Of a DNA stretch of 14,979 nucleotides, positions 1-6,813 are shown one piece after another. The translations under genes were made by a program, and so were the position numbers. Numbering within the stretch: the stretch's first letter is position 1; each line of letters starts with the position of its first letter. Source of the DNA: Methanobacteriota archaeon (GTDB lineage: Archaea; Hydrothermarchaeota; Hydrothermarchaeia; Hydrothermarchaeales; SZUA-236); assembly GCA_003230355.1 (NCBI GenBank), contig QIDD01000003.1:1-14979 (forward strand). The letters are read 5' to 3'. The notes below the pieces were generated by a model. It was not told the origin of the DNA. It worked only from the letters and a program-made list of their open reading frames with translations, and made no database searches.

Positions 1-268
1 TTGGGGTTCCTGCTTTTAAGGTGGTGGGAGTAGTCCTTGTTGACAATGTAGTACCTATTGAAGATGCTATATTTGTTGTTGTAATTGTCGTCAGTTGAGT
101 TGATACAGGAGCTGGTGTTGTTTGCTGGGGCGTTTCGGGGAATTGAGAAATACGCGTTTCATCTTCCACATCATTTTTATTGAGTTTGTTTTCTGAAGAG
201 GTCAAACAGCCATTTATGAGAAGGATAAAGACTGCCCCCAGTATTACCATTTTCTTCCACGCCTCCAT
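1..268 (-). CDS. Thr-rich lipoprotein, N-terminal part (runs off left edge)
   Basis: An open frame begins with ATG at 268 and stays open to the left edge, so only about 89 N-terminal residues are visible. The protein starts with a short basic n-region (MEAWKK), a hydrophobic stretch and the lipobox-like LINGC, which places the lipidated Cys near residue 21. After the Cys comes a hydrophilic stretch and then a long Thr/Pro/Ser-rich linker (QQTTPAP, TTITTT, TTPTT) of the kind that tethers archaeal extracellular domains to the membrane. The functional domain lies outside the window, so no activity can be given. There is no Shine-Dalgarno sequence, but a BRE/TATA-like element sits about 27 nt upstream, which fits a leaderless mRNA starting at this ATG. 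Met7 is an alternative start. Confidence is good that it is an exported lipoprotein and nil for its function. Confidence 0.7.
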   Translation of the reverse strand, partial: MEAWKKMVILGAVFILLINGCLTSSENKLNKNDVEDETRISQFPETPQQTTPAPVSTQLTTITTTNIASSIGTTLSTRTTPTTLKAGTP

Positions 269-290
269 GAACTTACGAAGTTAGTTGAAT

Positions 291-306
291 GATTAAAAAC
301 TTTCGG
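291..306 (-). promoter_or_regulatory. BRE/TATA promoter of the lipoprotein gene
   Basis: Read on the minus strand this is CCGAAAGTTTTTAATC: a purine-rich BRE followed by the TATA-like TTTTTAAT (299 to 292). Its centre is about 27 nt from the ATG at 268, so transcription would start at or next to the start codon. Found by eye only. Confidence 0.5.
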
Positions 307-321
307 AGCTTTTTTTGGAGC

Positions 322-340
322 ATTTAGCCAGAGGCTAAGT
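322..340. other. Short perfect hairpin between tRNA and lipoprotein gene
   Basis: TTAGCC and GGCTAA pair around a 3-nt loop (AGA), and the stem extends by one G-T and one A-T pair. No T-run follows directly on either strand, so it is not a textbook intrinsic terminator. It could end transcription from the tRNA side or be chance. Nothing else was recognised in 307-426, apart from a T-stretch on the minus strand about 30 nt beyond the tRNA 3' end. Confidence 0.3.
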
Positions 341-426
341 GCGGGTTTCTTTTGCACCAAAGTTATGTCGGTGTCGAGCGACTGAAAGCGAGATAAAATC
401 GAAGCTTGAAGGAGGAGGGTGATAAA

Positions 427-501
427 TGGGCGTGCCCAGATTTGAACTGGGGATCTTCGCCGTGTGAAGGCGACGTCATGACCGAGCTAGACCACACGCC
501 C
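427..501 (-). tRNA. tRNA-Val (anticodon CAC)
   Basis: Read on the minus strand the 75 nt fold as a complete cloverleaf. The acceptor stem GGGCGTG pairs with CACGCCC, and the discriminator base is A. A D-arm carries the conserved T8, A14 and GG. The anticodon stem TCGCC/GGCGA encloses the loop TTCACAC, giving anticodon CAC, which reads the valine codon GUG. The variable loop is five bases, and the T arm is CCCAG/CTGGG around TTCAAAT. No 3' CCA is encoded and no intron is seen. The first 15 nt are also the last four sense codons and the stop codon of mfnB on the same strand, so the tRNA is probably cut from a joint transcript. Confidence 0.96.
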
Positions 502-1203
502 TTTTGTGTTCATTTGTCTTTTGAATTCTTTAACCTTTTCTTTTTCAATCTTTCCGTTGATTCTATCATTTTTTTTGCACACTGCGCTTCGGATGCCGAT
601 GATGTCTGGGTTGATTTCTTTGAGTTTTGGCAGGTGGTGTTTTTGGATTGTGCCTGCTAGTGCTGTTATCAATTGTTTTTCTTTTGCAGTGTCAACAAAA
701 TGTTTTAACTCCTCTGTTGTCATGTGGTCAAACAGTGTTTTGCCGTTTTTTCTGTGTGTGTCAATCATGACTCCGCTTGCGCCTGCATTTTCTGCTATGT
801 CTGGGAGTGTTTGCGGGTTGATTGTGCCTGTGTCCTTGTAGTCGGCGTATGCTGCGAGGATGATTTTTGAGTTTGTTTTTTCAGTTGCCTTTGTGATTGA
901 TTCGGCGATTTTTTCTGCGTCTTTTAGATTTGATACGAGGAGTCCTGCTTTTATGTAGTTTACTCCGATTTTTGAGAGTCCATATGCGGCTTGAGACGCT
1001 GCTGCAGGTTTGCCTGTGAGATCGCCGATGGTCGCGCTGATTTTCGTGTTTTCTGGGAGGCTGTTTTTTATGGCTTCAATCACCCAGGGGTAGTTTGCGC
1101 CAAGCGATCCCTCAGCCGGGTTTTTTACGTCGATTATGTCTGCGCCGCCAACTGATGCTGCCATGGCTTCAGACAGATCAACCGGGCTTACAAGCAGCAA
1201 CAT
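487..1203 (-). CDS. mfnB: (5-formylfuran-3-yl)methyl phosphate synthase (methanofuran biosynthesis)
   Basis: MfnB (PF04476, formerly DUF556) makes 4-(hydroxymethyl)-2-furancarboxaldehyde phosphate from two glyceraldehyde-3-phosphate molecules, an early step to the C1 carrier methanofuran, in the cytoplasm. From the ATG at 1203 the protein has 238 residues, close to the roughly 235 of the Methanocaldococcus enzyme as I remember it. The TIM-barrel signatures are present: LLVSPVDLSEA at the start, GGADIIDVKNPAEGSLGAN, and GKTLFDHM. Counting from this start puts lysines at 27, 85 and 155, where the family's key lysines lie. A TTG two codons upstream (1209) is a poorer start, and the TATA element about 25 nt from 1203 favours the ATG. 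The 3' end is unusual: the codons for GRVV and the TAG stop lie inside tRNA-Val. The gene argues for methanofuran use and hence C1 metabolism. Confidence 0.93.
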   Translation of the reverse strand: MLLLVSPVDLSEAMAASVGGADIIDVKNPAEGSLGANYPWVIEAIKNSLPENTKISATIGDLTGKPAAASQAAYGLSKIGVNYIKAGLLVSNLKDAEKIAESITKATEKTNSKIILAAYADYKDTGTINPQTLPDIAENAGASGVMIDTHRKNGKTLFDHMTTEELKHFVDTAKEKQLITALAGTIQKHHLPKLKEINPDIIGIRSAVCKKNDRINGKIEKEKVKEFKRQMNTKGRVV

Positions 1204-1210
1204 GTGCAAA

Positions 1211-1218
1211 GTTTTATC
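1211..1218 (+). promoter_or_regulatory. TATA-like element of the traB-S2P unit
   Basis: GTTTTATC, preceded by the purine-containing GCAAA, is centred about 27 nt before the ATG at 1243. This fits a leaderless transcript for the TraB-like gene, which has no clear Shine-Dalgarno sequence. Confidence 0.4.
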
Positions 1219-1221
1219 ATG

Positions 1222-1235
1222 TTAATATATAATAC
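1222..1235 (-). promoter_or_regulatory. TATA element of mfnB
   Basis: Read on the minus strand: TATTATATATTAAC. It is the strongest TATA match in this short divergent spacer, and its centre lies about 25 nt from the mfnB ATG at 1203, consistent with a leaderless mRNA. It interleaves with the opposite-strand promoter for the TraB-like gene, so the two genes may compete for factors. Confidence 0.45.
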
Positions 1236-1242
1236 TTGATGG

Positions 1243-2364
1243 ATGATACACCTTGTTGGAACTGCGCATGTCTCGAAGAACAGTGTAGAGGAGGTTCGCA
1301 AAACCATATTTGACATGCAGCCGGATGTTGTTGCTGTTGAGCTTTGTCAGGCCAGGCATGACGGGCTTATGGACCAGCGCGACGTGCCGGTTCTTGATCT
1401 TATAAAATCAGGGAATTCCCTGCTCTTTGTTGTGAATATGCTGCTCTCCTTTTTTCAGAAGCGCATCGGCGAGGAGATGGGGATAACGCCGGGTAAAGAG
1501 ATGCTTGTGGCAATGGATGTTGCATCTGAGACGGGTGCGCGAATTGCGCTTATCGACAGAGACATTAAAATCACTCTTTCACGCGCGATCGGGAACATGG
1601 GGTTTTGGGAGAAGTTCAGGCTTTTAAAGGAGCTGGCATTCGGGCTTTTCGCGTCAGGCGAAGAAGTGGACATTGAGGAGCTGAAAAAAGATGAGAACCT
1701 TGTGGATATATTGGAAAGTTTCAAAGAGGTTGCGCCGTCGCTTTACAGCTCGCTTGTGGATGAGCGTGATGCCTATATGGCGTCGAGGCTTCTCGCACTT
1801 TCAAATGTGAACGAAAACATCGTGGCAGTCGTCGGCGCAGGGCATAAGCGCGGTATTGAACGCTATCTTGCAAGCCCTGAGACCTTGCCTGATATCGCCA
1901 GTTTAGAGACTAGGAAAAAGGGGTATTTCTTCAAAACCCTTAAGTACGCGATCCCGGCGGCGATCATCGCGTCTTTTGCGCTTGCCTTTTACCAGGGCAT
2001 CGACATTCAAGGCTCGATTCTTCTGTGGATTGCATACAATGCTGTTCCGACCGGTATCGGGGTGGCTGTTGCCGGCGGGCATCCGATCTCGATTCTCGTG
2101 GGCATGCTTGCCTCGCCTTTGACCTCCTTAAATCCGCTTCTCGCCGCAGGCTGGTTTGCAGGCCTTTCTGAAGCCAAGATTCGCAGAACCACCGTGGGTG
2201 ATGTGAAGGAGATGTTCAAAATCTCAGGCTATCGGGAGCTTTATCGCAACCGCGCGTTCAAGGTCCTTTTAGTCACAGCCCTTGCAAATATTGGAAGCAC
2301 GATAGGCACGTTCACATTCATTCCGAAGGTGCTTGTGCCAATGCTCAGGGGCGTGGTTTCATGA
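1243..2364 (+). CDS. TraB/PrgY-family membrane protein
   Basis: This is a 373-residue TraB-family protein. The N-terminal domain (about 1-215) carries the conserved GTAH (His9), a buried VAVE (Glu33) and GAGH (His201), the residues the TraB/TIKI fold shares with putative metal-dependent proteases. The C-terminal part (about 233-362) holds roughly four membrane segments. In Enterococcus plasmids TraB/PrgY blocks self-response to peptide pheromone; in archaea the role is not established, so peptide degradation or sequestration at the membrane is inference. The start at 1243 places the GTAH motif next to the N-terminus, as usual, and matches a TATA element about 27 nt upstream. The stop overlaps the start of the following M50 protease gene (ATGA), so the two are translationally coupled and likely act together. 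Confidence 0.88.
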   Translation: MIHLVGTAHVSKNSVEEVRKTIFDMQPDVVAVELCQARHDGLMDQRDVPVLDLIKSGNSLLFVVNMLLSFFQKRIGEEMGITPGKEMLVAMDVASETGARIALIDRDIKITLSRAIGNMGFWEKFRLLKELAFGLFASGEEVDIEELKKDENLVDILESFKEVAPSLYSSLVDERDAYMASRLLALSNVNENIVAVVGAGHKRGIERYLASPETLPDIASLETRKKGYFFKTLKYAIPAAIIASFALAFYQGIDIQGSILLWIAYNAVPTGIGVAVAGGHPISILVGMLASPLTSLNPLLAAGWFAGLSEAKIRRTTVGDVKEMFKISGYRELYRNRAFKVLLVTALANIGSTIGTFTFIPKVLVPMLRGVVS

Positions 2365-2921
2365 GGTTTTCGGAAACAGAGGTTAAGCATATTGGAATCG
2401 CGCTTTTCGTAATAACCCTGGCGCTCACGTTGTTTTTCTTCGGCTCATTTTCCGTCGGCGGCTTTATCACGATGCTTCTCACCTTCGGTGTGGCCTTCAT
2501 CGCCCATGAGCTGGCTCATAAATTCGTGGCCCAGCGATACGGCTATTGGGCTGAATTCAGGTATTGGGAGACAGGTCTGATACTAGGACTGCTTATGGGC
2601 CTTACCCGCGCCTTTCTGTTCCTCGCTCCCGGTGCGGTCTACATCTCAAGCGGTGCTTATGGGATATCGAGGGAAAAAAACGCCTACATCTCGCTTGCGG
2701 GAGCAGCAACAAACGTAGCACTCGCCTTTGTTTTTCTATTCCTTACACCGCTTTTCGGACAAACTATCAGCAGCTTTGCAGTGAGAATAAACCTTCTCCT
2801 CGCGATTTTCAACCTGCTCCCTATTCCACCCCTCGACGGCTCCAAAGTCTTTGCCTGGAACAAGCAGAAATGGGCAATAATATTTGTCGGCCTCATCGTG
2901 CTCAGATCGATCTTGACCTGA
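2361..2921 (+). CDS. M50 site-2-type intramembrane metalloprotease
   Basis: This 186-residue integral membrane protein belongs to the compact archaeal branch of the M50 (site-2 protease) family. The zinc motif HELAH lies in a hydrophobic segment (His49, Glu50, His53), and the third ligand is in NLLPIPPLDG (Asp159), the usual NPxxPLDG-like element. Hydrophobic stretches at about 10-30, 35-55, 80-100, 110-132, 140-158 and 168-184 suggest six membrane passes. No PDZ or CBS domain is present. Family members cleave transmembrane segments of membrane-bound proteins; the substrate here is unknown. It starts in an ATGA overlap with the TraB-like gene, which makes a joint role in membrane proteolysis or peptide handling likely. 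It ends 13 nt from the convergent purM stop, leaving no room for a separate terminator. Confidence 0.88.
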   Translation: MRFSETEVKHIGIALFVITLALTLFFFGSFSVGGFITMLLTFGVAFIAHELAHKFVAQRYGYWAEFRYWETGLILGLLMGLTRAFLFLAPGAVYISSGAYGISREKNAYISLAGAATNVALAFVFLFLTPLFGQTISSFAVRINLLLAIFNLLPIPPLDGSKVFAWNKQKWAIIFVGLIVLRSILT

Positions 2922-2934
2922 AAAATTAGCTGCT

Positions 2935-3957
2935 CTAATAGGATAGCACGAAGTCTTTAACCTGCACGCCGGGTTCTTTTACAACAGTTCCGATTACCTG
3001 CGCCTTTGTGCCGTGGCCTTTGCAAATCTCGATTACAGCATCTGCGTCACCCGGCTTGGCAACTACGCAGAATCCGACTCCCATGTTGAAGGTGCGATAC
3101 ATCTCGCTGTCGGCGATTCCCTCCAATTCTTGAATCTTTTTAAACACCGCTTGCGGCTCAGGAAGATCAGTGATTTCAAAGCCATATTTGGTGATGCGCT
3201 GCAGGTTTCCAAGTCCTCCGCCGGTGATGTTCGCAAGCCCGTGGACCTCTACTTTTTCGAGGAGGGCCATCACCTCCGGCACGTAGATCTTCGTGGGCGT
3301 GAGAAGCTCCTGGCCAACGGTTTTTTCGCCAAAGATTTTGTCATCAACACTGTGGTGTTTTAAAAGCACTTTGCGTGCTAGTGTAAGGCCGTTGCTGTGA
3401 ACACCGCTGCTCTCAAGCCCGATCACCACATCGCCGGGCTCAATTTTCTCGCCGCTTATCACGCGGTCAATATCAACGATTCCAACACCGGTTCCAGCCA
3501 GATCCACCCCTCTGATGATCTCTGGAAGCGTTGCTATCTCCCCTCCTGAAATAGAAATATCGGCCTGCTCGGCGCCCGCTGCAAGCCCAATCCCGATTGC
3601 CCTCGAAACAGCGGGGTCCACCTTTTCAAAGGCAATGTAGTCCACAAGGCTCAAAGGCCGCGCGCCGGTGCATATCATGTCGTTAACATTCATCGCGATG
3701 AGGTCGATTCCAATGGTTTCAAAGCTTCCCAGCTCATCGGCGATCTTGATTTTGCTTCCCACACCGTCTGTGGCAATGGCCAGCGCCCGCACAGAATCGA
3801 TGCGCACTAGAGAGCAGAAATGTCCGATACCAGTGAGGTTTTCACCGATCTTCCCAGTGTCGCGGTTGAGGCTGCCCTTTATCTGCGAAACAATTGCAGA
3901 AACCGCCTCTCCTTCCACGTCGATGTCCACCCCTGCTTGTGCATAATCTTTCGCCAA
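2935..3957 (-). CDS. purM: Phosphoribosylformylglycinamidine cyclo-ligase (AIR synthetase)
   Basis: PurM uses ATP to close FGAM into 5-aminoimidazole ribonucleotide in purine synthesis (cytosol). The AIR-synthase signatures are in order: AGVDID at the N-terminus, DGVGSKIKIA, the GIDLIAMNVNDM segment, SGGEIATLPE, GLESSGVHSNG and NITGGGLGN. I place the start at TTG 3957 (340 residues), because homologues begin just before the AGVDID motif, because GGTGA lies five bases before this TTG, and because the TATA element CTATAAAT is about 38 nt upstream of it, giving a short leader. An in-frame ATG at 4017 would add 20 residues, but the TATA box would then lie inside the gene, which argues against it. 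The gene diverges from elp3 and shares its promoter region. No neighbouring purine gene is present. Confidence 0.93.
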   Translation of the reverse strand: MAKDYAQAGVDIDVEGEAVSAIVSQIKGSLNRDTGKIGENLTGIGHFCSLVRIDSVRALAIATDGVGSKIKIADELGSFETIGIDLIAMNVNDMICTGARPLSLVDYIAFEKVDPAVSRAIGIGLAAGAEQADISISGGEIATLPEIIRGVDLAGTGVGIVDIDRVISGEKIEPGDVVIGLESSGVHSNGLTLARKVLLKHHSVDDKIFGEKTVGQELLTPTKIYVPEVMALLEKVEVHGLANITGGGLGNLQRITKYGFEITDLPEPQAVFKKIQELEGIADSEMYRTFNMGVGFCVVAKPGDADAVIEICKGHGTKAQVIGTVVKEPGVQVKDFVLSY

Positions 3958-3990
3958 GTTTTCACCAAATCTCTGGAGGAAGTCCAATAG

Positions 3991-4000
3991 ATTTATAGTT
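3991..4000. promoter_or_regulatory. Shared TATA region between purM and elp3
   Basis: TTTATAG on the plus strand (3992-3998) reads CTATAAA on the minus strand. Its centre is about 29 nt before the elp3 ATG (4024). On the minus strand transcription would start near 3969, leaving a leader of about 12 nt that contains GGTGA before the purM TTG at 3957. One element could serve both directions. Confidence 0.4.
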
Positions 4001-4023
4001 ATCCCTGATTTAAACATGGTTTA

Positions 4024-5589
4024 ATGGACCCTGCGATTTATCTTGAGATTGCCGATGAGATACTGGCTGGATCCGGTGTTTCAAAGGCTAAGGCAGTTGT
4101 GTGCAAGCGCCATAGACTTGAGAAGTTTCCAAGTAACGCAGATATCCTCGGAGCGCTGGAGGGTGATATGCGCAGGCGTCTTCTGCCGGTTCTATTGAAA
4201 AAGCCTGTTCGCACCATCTCAGGTGTAGCTGTTGTTGCTGTGATGACAAGTCCTGCTCCGTGCCCGCACGGAAGGTGCGCCTACTGCCCCACAGGCGAGG
4301 GTTCGCCTCAGAGCTACACCGGTTTTGAGCCAGCCGCGCTTAGGGGCAGACGCTCTGATTTTGATCCCTTTGTGCAGGTGTCTGATAGGCTCAGCCAGCT
4401 TGAGACCATCGGGCACAATGTTGACAAGGCCGAGCTTATCGTGATGGGCGGAACATTTCCAGCGCGGGACAGAGGGTATCAGGAGTGGTTTGTCAGGCGA
4501 TGCTTCGATGCTATGAACAGCTTTGGCAGAGAGGATAAGCTTGAATCCCCTGATATTGAATCCGCTCACAGCGTGAATGAAAAAGCAAGGGTTCGAAACG
4601 TGGGCGTCACCTTCGAGACACGGCCTGATTATGCGGGAGAAGAGCAGGTGGACTGGATGCTGGGGCTTGGCGGGACAAGGCTTGAGATGGGTGTTCAGAC
4701 CCTGCGCGACGATGTTTACGCTATGATGGATCGGGGCCACACTGTTCAGCATGTAATCGACGCGACCCGGATTGTCAAAGACGCCGGGCTGAAGCTTGGC
4801 TATCACATGATGCCAGGTCTTTTTTCCACACCAAGGCAGGACCTGCAGATATTTGAAACCCTTTTTTCATCGCCCGATTTTCGGCCTGACATGCTCAAGA
4901 TATATCCCACACTAGTTCTTGAAAGAACTAAGCTTTACGGCATGTGGGAGAAAGGCGATTTTATTCCTTTAACAGATGAGGAGTGCGTTGATCTCATCTG
5001 CGAGATTAAAAAGGGTCTTCCAAAATGGGTTAGGACAATGAGGATTCAGCGGGATATTCCGGCCGGGCTTGTTGCTGCAGGATTGAAAAAAGGCAATCTC
5101 GGCGAGCTGGTGACGCGGCGGATGGATGAAGAGGGAGTTCGATGCAGATGCATCCGGTGCAGAGAGGCCGGGCATCAGAATTATAAGAAGGGGGTCAAAG
5201 TTTCAAACATTGAGATTTTGACAGAGCGCTATAATGCTTCGAAGGGAAGCGAATATTTTATATCGGCTGAAGATTTGGGAAACGATGTTATCTGCGGTTA
5301 TCTGCGTCTCAGATTCCCATCGAAACACGCCCACAGAATTGAAATAGACGGTGAAACCGCGGTGGTCCGGGAGCTGAAGGTTTTGGGCCGCGCACTTAAG
5401 ATTGGAGAGCAGAGTAGCGGTGAGGGGCAGCACAAAGGAATTGGACGGGCGCTAATTGAAAAGGCGAAGGAGATTTCTAGGGAGAACGGAAAAAACCTGC
5501 TACTTGTTACAAGCGCCGTAGGAACAAGAGAATACTACCGGGCATTGGGCTTTAAACTCCTGGGACCCTACATGGAAAAGAAACTATAA
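4024..5589 (+). CDS. elp3: Elp3-family tRNA uridine-34 modification enzyme (radical SAM + acetyltransferase)
   Basis: Archaeal Elp3 acts alone, without the other Elongator subunits, to start cm5U-type modification of wobble uridine 34 in tRNA, using acetyl-CoA and S-adenosylmethionine. The 521 residues show the radical-SAM cluster motif CX4CX2C (Cys80, Cys85, Cys88) followed by the Elp3 hallmark GSPQSYTGFEPAALR. A core with GVTFETRPD and ETRP-type motifs is next. A cysteine patch (RCRCIRCREAGH, about 375-386) fits the zinc site. The C-terminal GNAT domain has the acetyl-CoA loop QHKGIGRALI and the ending YRALGFKLLGPYMEKKL. Length and layout are full. The gene diverges from purM, and its last 6 nt overlap the end of the convergent KaiC-like gene, so the two transcripts must overlap at their 3' ends. 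Confidence 0.95.
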   Translation: MDPAIYLEIADEILAGSGVSKAKAVVCKRHRLEKFPSNADILGALEGDMRRRLLPVLLKKPVRTISGVAVVAVMTSPAPCPHGRCAYCPTGEGSPQSYTGFEPAALRGRRSDFDPFVQVSDRLSQLETIGHNVDKAELIVMGGTFPARDRGYQEWFVRRCFDAMNSFGREDKLESPDIESAHSVNEKARVRNVGVTFETRPDYAGEEQVDWMLGLGGTRLEMGVQTLRDDVYAMMDRGHTVQHVIDATRIVKDAGLKLGYHMMPGLFSTPRQDLQIFETLFSSPDFRPDMLKIYPTLVLERTKLYGMWEKGDFIPLTDEECVDLICEIKKGLPKWVRTMRIQRDIPAGLVAAGLKKGNLGELVTRRMDEEGVRCRCIRCREAGHQNYKKGVKVSNIEILTERYNASKGSEYFISAEDLGNDVICGYLRLRFPSKHAHRIEIDGETAVVRELKVLGRALKIGEQSSGEGQHKGIGRALIEKAKEISRENGKNLLLVTSAVGTREYYRALGFKLLGPYMEKKL

Positions 5590-6324
5590 TTCGAGGTCAT
5601 CGCCGGTCAGGATTTTGAAGCGCCCTTCCTCGTGTTGAAGCGGGAAATACTGGGTTGAAAAATTCGTGTTTCTAAGCTTAACAATGCCGATGAAACGTTC
5701 AAGGCGCGCAAGTATTGTGCCTGTACGTTTGAAGTCAAGGTGGATTATGCCGTCGCAGAGAAATTCTTCCACACCGTAATTGCTGAATTTATCCGAATTC
5801 TGGGTCATCTCAGATATGAGAAAACAAGTTGTCTCAGTATCACGCAATGTCTTGAAAAAATGGAACAATTCTTTACGCGGATTCTCCACATCAGTAAGCG
5901 CGTAGAGCGCGTCCAATGAATCGATTACAAGCAGGTCCACTGCATCACTATCAAAGGCCTCAAGATACATCCGTATCCTGCTTATCCAGTCCTGCTCGAA
6001 CTTTATCTTCTGAAACGCTGTTGTGGACAGCTTTTTTTCAAGAGACTCATAGTCTTCCACGATGAGCTTGTTCGTTTTTTCCGCCATTCCAAGACGATTC
6101 ATCTGCGCCTTAAGACTTTCAACATCCTGCTCCATCGAGATGTAAAGTCCCTTCAGCCCGATCTTATGGGCGTTGTGATAGAGCAGGTTATAGGCAAAGC
6201 TGGATTTCATGCTCCCAGGTGTTCCGCTCACAATATTTACAGTGCCTACTGGAATGCCGCTTTCAATCTGCTCGTCAAGGCCGGAAACAAAGGTCTTAAC
6301 ACGTCTCGGTCCGGTGTAAACCAT
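5584..6324 (-). CDS. KaiC-like RecA-superfamily ATPase (intact motifs)
   Basis: This 246-residue single KaiC domain belongs to the RecA-type ATPases common in archaea. The N-terminal part has the VSGLDEQIESGIPVG segment that precedes the P-loop in KaiC proteins. Walker A is GTPGSMKSS (Gly34 to Ser42, Lys40), a Glu follows strand 2 in ISMEQ (Glu65), and Walker B is LLVIDSLDAL (Asp135). The KLRNTNF segment near the C-terminus matches the KaiC position for subunit-interface basic residues. All ATP-site residues appear present. Such proteins are linked to signalling, but no biochemical role can be given here. A TATA element (6347-6358) lies about 28 nt from the ATG, indicating a leaderless mRNA. 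It stands back to back with a membrane-protein/histidine-kinase/receiver series that ends in another, damaged KaiC-like protein, which suggests a functional link. Confidence 0.85.
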   Translation of the reverse strand: MVYTGPRRVKTFVSGLDEQIESGIPVGTVNIVSGTPGSMKSSFAYNLLYHNAHKIGLKGLYISMEQDVESLKAQMNRLGMAEKTNKLIVEDYESLEKKLSTTAFQKIKFEQDWISRIRMYLEAFDSDAVDLLVIDSLDALYALTDVENPRKELFHFFKTLRDTETTCFLISEMTQNSDKFSNYGVEEFLCDGIIHLDFKRTGTILARLERFIGIVKLRNTNFSTQYFPLQHEEGRFKILTGDDLEL

Positions 6325-6346
6325 GTTTAAATTTTACCTTCTGATA

Positions 6347-6358
6347 GTTTAATAAACC
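6347..6358 (-). promoter_or_regulatory. TATA element of the KaiC-like gene
   Basis: The minus strand reads GGTTTATTAAAC, centred about 28 nt before the ATG at 6324. Spacing fits a leaderless transcript. Confidence 0.45.
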
Positions 6359-6385
6359 TTTCTATCTTAGAGGCGTTCGGGACCA

Positions 6386-6398
6386 TATTTTTATATAT
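6386..6398 (+). promoter_or_regulatory. TATA element of the two-component operon
   Basis: TATTTTTATATAT lies about 55 nt before the ATG at 6448, predicting transcription from near 6420 and a leader of about 28 nt. Unlike the other promoters in the window it makes a leadered mRNA. That leader contains two ATG-TAG start-stop pairs (6432-6437 and 6441-6446) just before the real start. Confidence 0.45.
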
Positions 6399-6447
6399 TC
6401 AGTGCATCAGAGTTGGATAGGCAAAATTAAAATGTAGGAAATGTAGT

Positions 6448-6813
6448 ATGGTCCATGTCCCTTATATTGCCCCTTTTCTAAAGTTTGAGCTACTGGTTTC
6501 AACGGCGGTAGTAGTCTATCTGCTGTTCACTGCTATAACTAAGAAGGACATGATCCTTTCTGAAACCGCATTTAGCAGGTTTAAGAATAGCTGGCCCAAG
6601 TTTAAATCTCTCTTTTATATTGGTTTTATTGGACTGTCCTTTTTTATCATAATCGTTGCATTCGAGTTTATGTGGCAAATAGGAGGCAGCGGTTTTCGCG
6701 CTGATTATCATGTGGAATTTGAGATTGCAAAGGTTGGGCTGCTCACAACAGTTATCGCCTTTGGCCTGCTTAACATCCATATTGTACGCATCCTTTTAGG
6801 GGGCGGGGAATGA
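6448..6813 (+). CDS. Small three-pass membrane protein, likely sensor partner of the kinase
   Basis: I do not recognise a family for this 121-residue protein. It has three hydrophobic segments at about 11-31, 54-76 and 94-117, joined by a basic loop (about 32-53, with KK, RFK and KFK) that is probably cytoplasmic, and a short outer loop. There is no signal peptide or enzyme motif. Its last codon overlaps the start of the histidine kinase in an ATGA, so it is translationally coupled to the kinase. That kinase has only a bare membrane anchor and no sensing domain. I infer that this protein supplies part of the membrane sensor. It is the first gene of the series and is preceded by a promoter with a short leader. 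Confidence 0.6.
   Translation: MVHVPYIAPFLKFELLVSTAVVVYLLFTAITKKDMILSETAFSRFKNSWPKFKSLFYIGFIGLSFFIIIVAFEFMWQIGGSGFRADYHVEFEIAKVGLLTTVIAFGLLNIHIVRILLGGGE

Noticed and set aside
322..340. Hairpin as an intrinsic terminator or small RNA
   Set aside because: No T-run follows on either strand and no family match is recognised, so only a neutral hairpin is reported.
406..660. Plus-strand open frame of 84 codons across the tRNA and the end of mfnB
   Set aside because: It is antisense to both tRNA-Val and the clearly conserved mfnB, has no recognisable motif, and its composition is that of a shadow frame.
2564..2929. Plus-strand open frame of 121 codons within the M50 protease gene
   Set aside because: The overlapping frame has the HELAH and PPLDG motifs and correct membrane segments; this one has neither pattern nor ribosome site.
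4219..4806. Long minus-strand open frame (195 codons) opposite elp3
   Set aside because: It mirrors the highly conserved radical-SAM region of elp3; open antisense frames are common opposite such GC-rich codons, and no family resemblance is seen.
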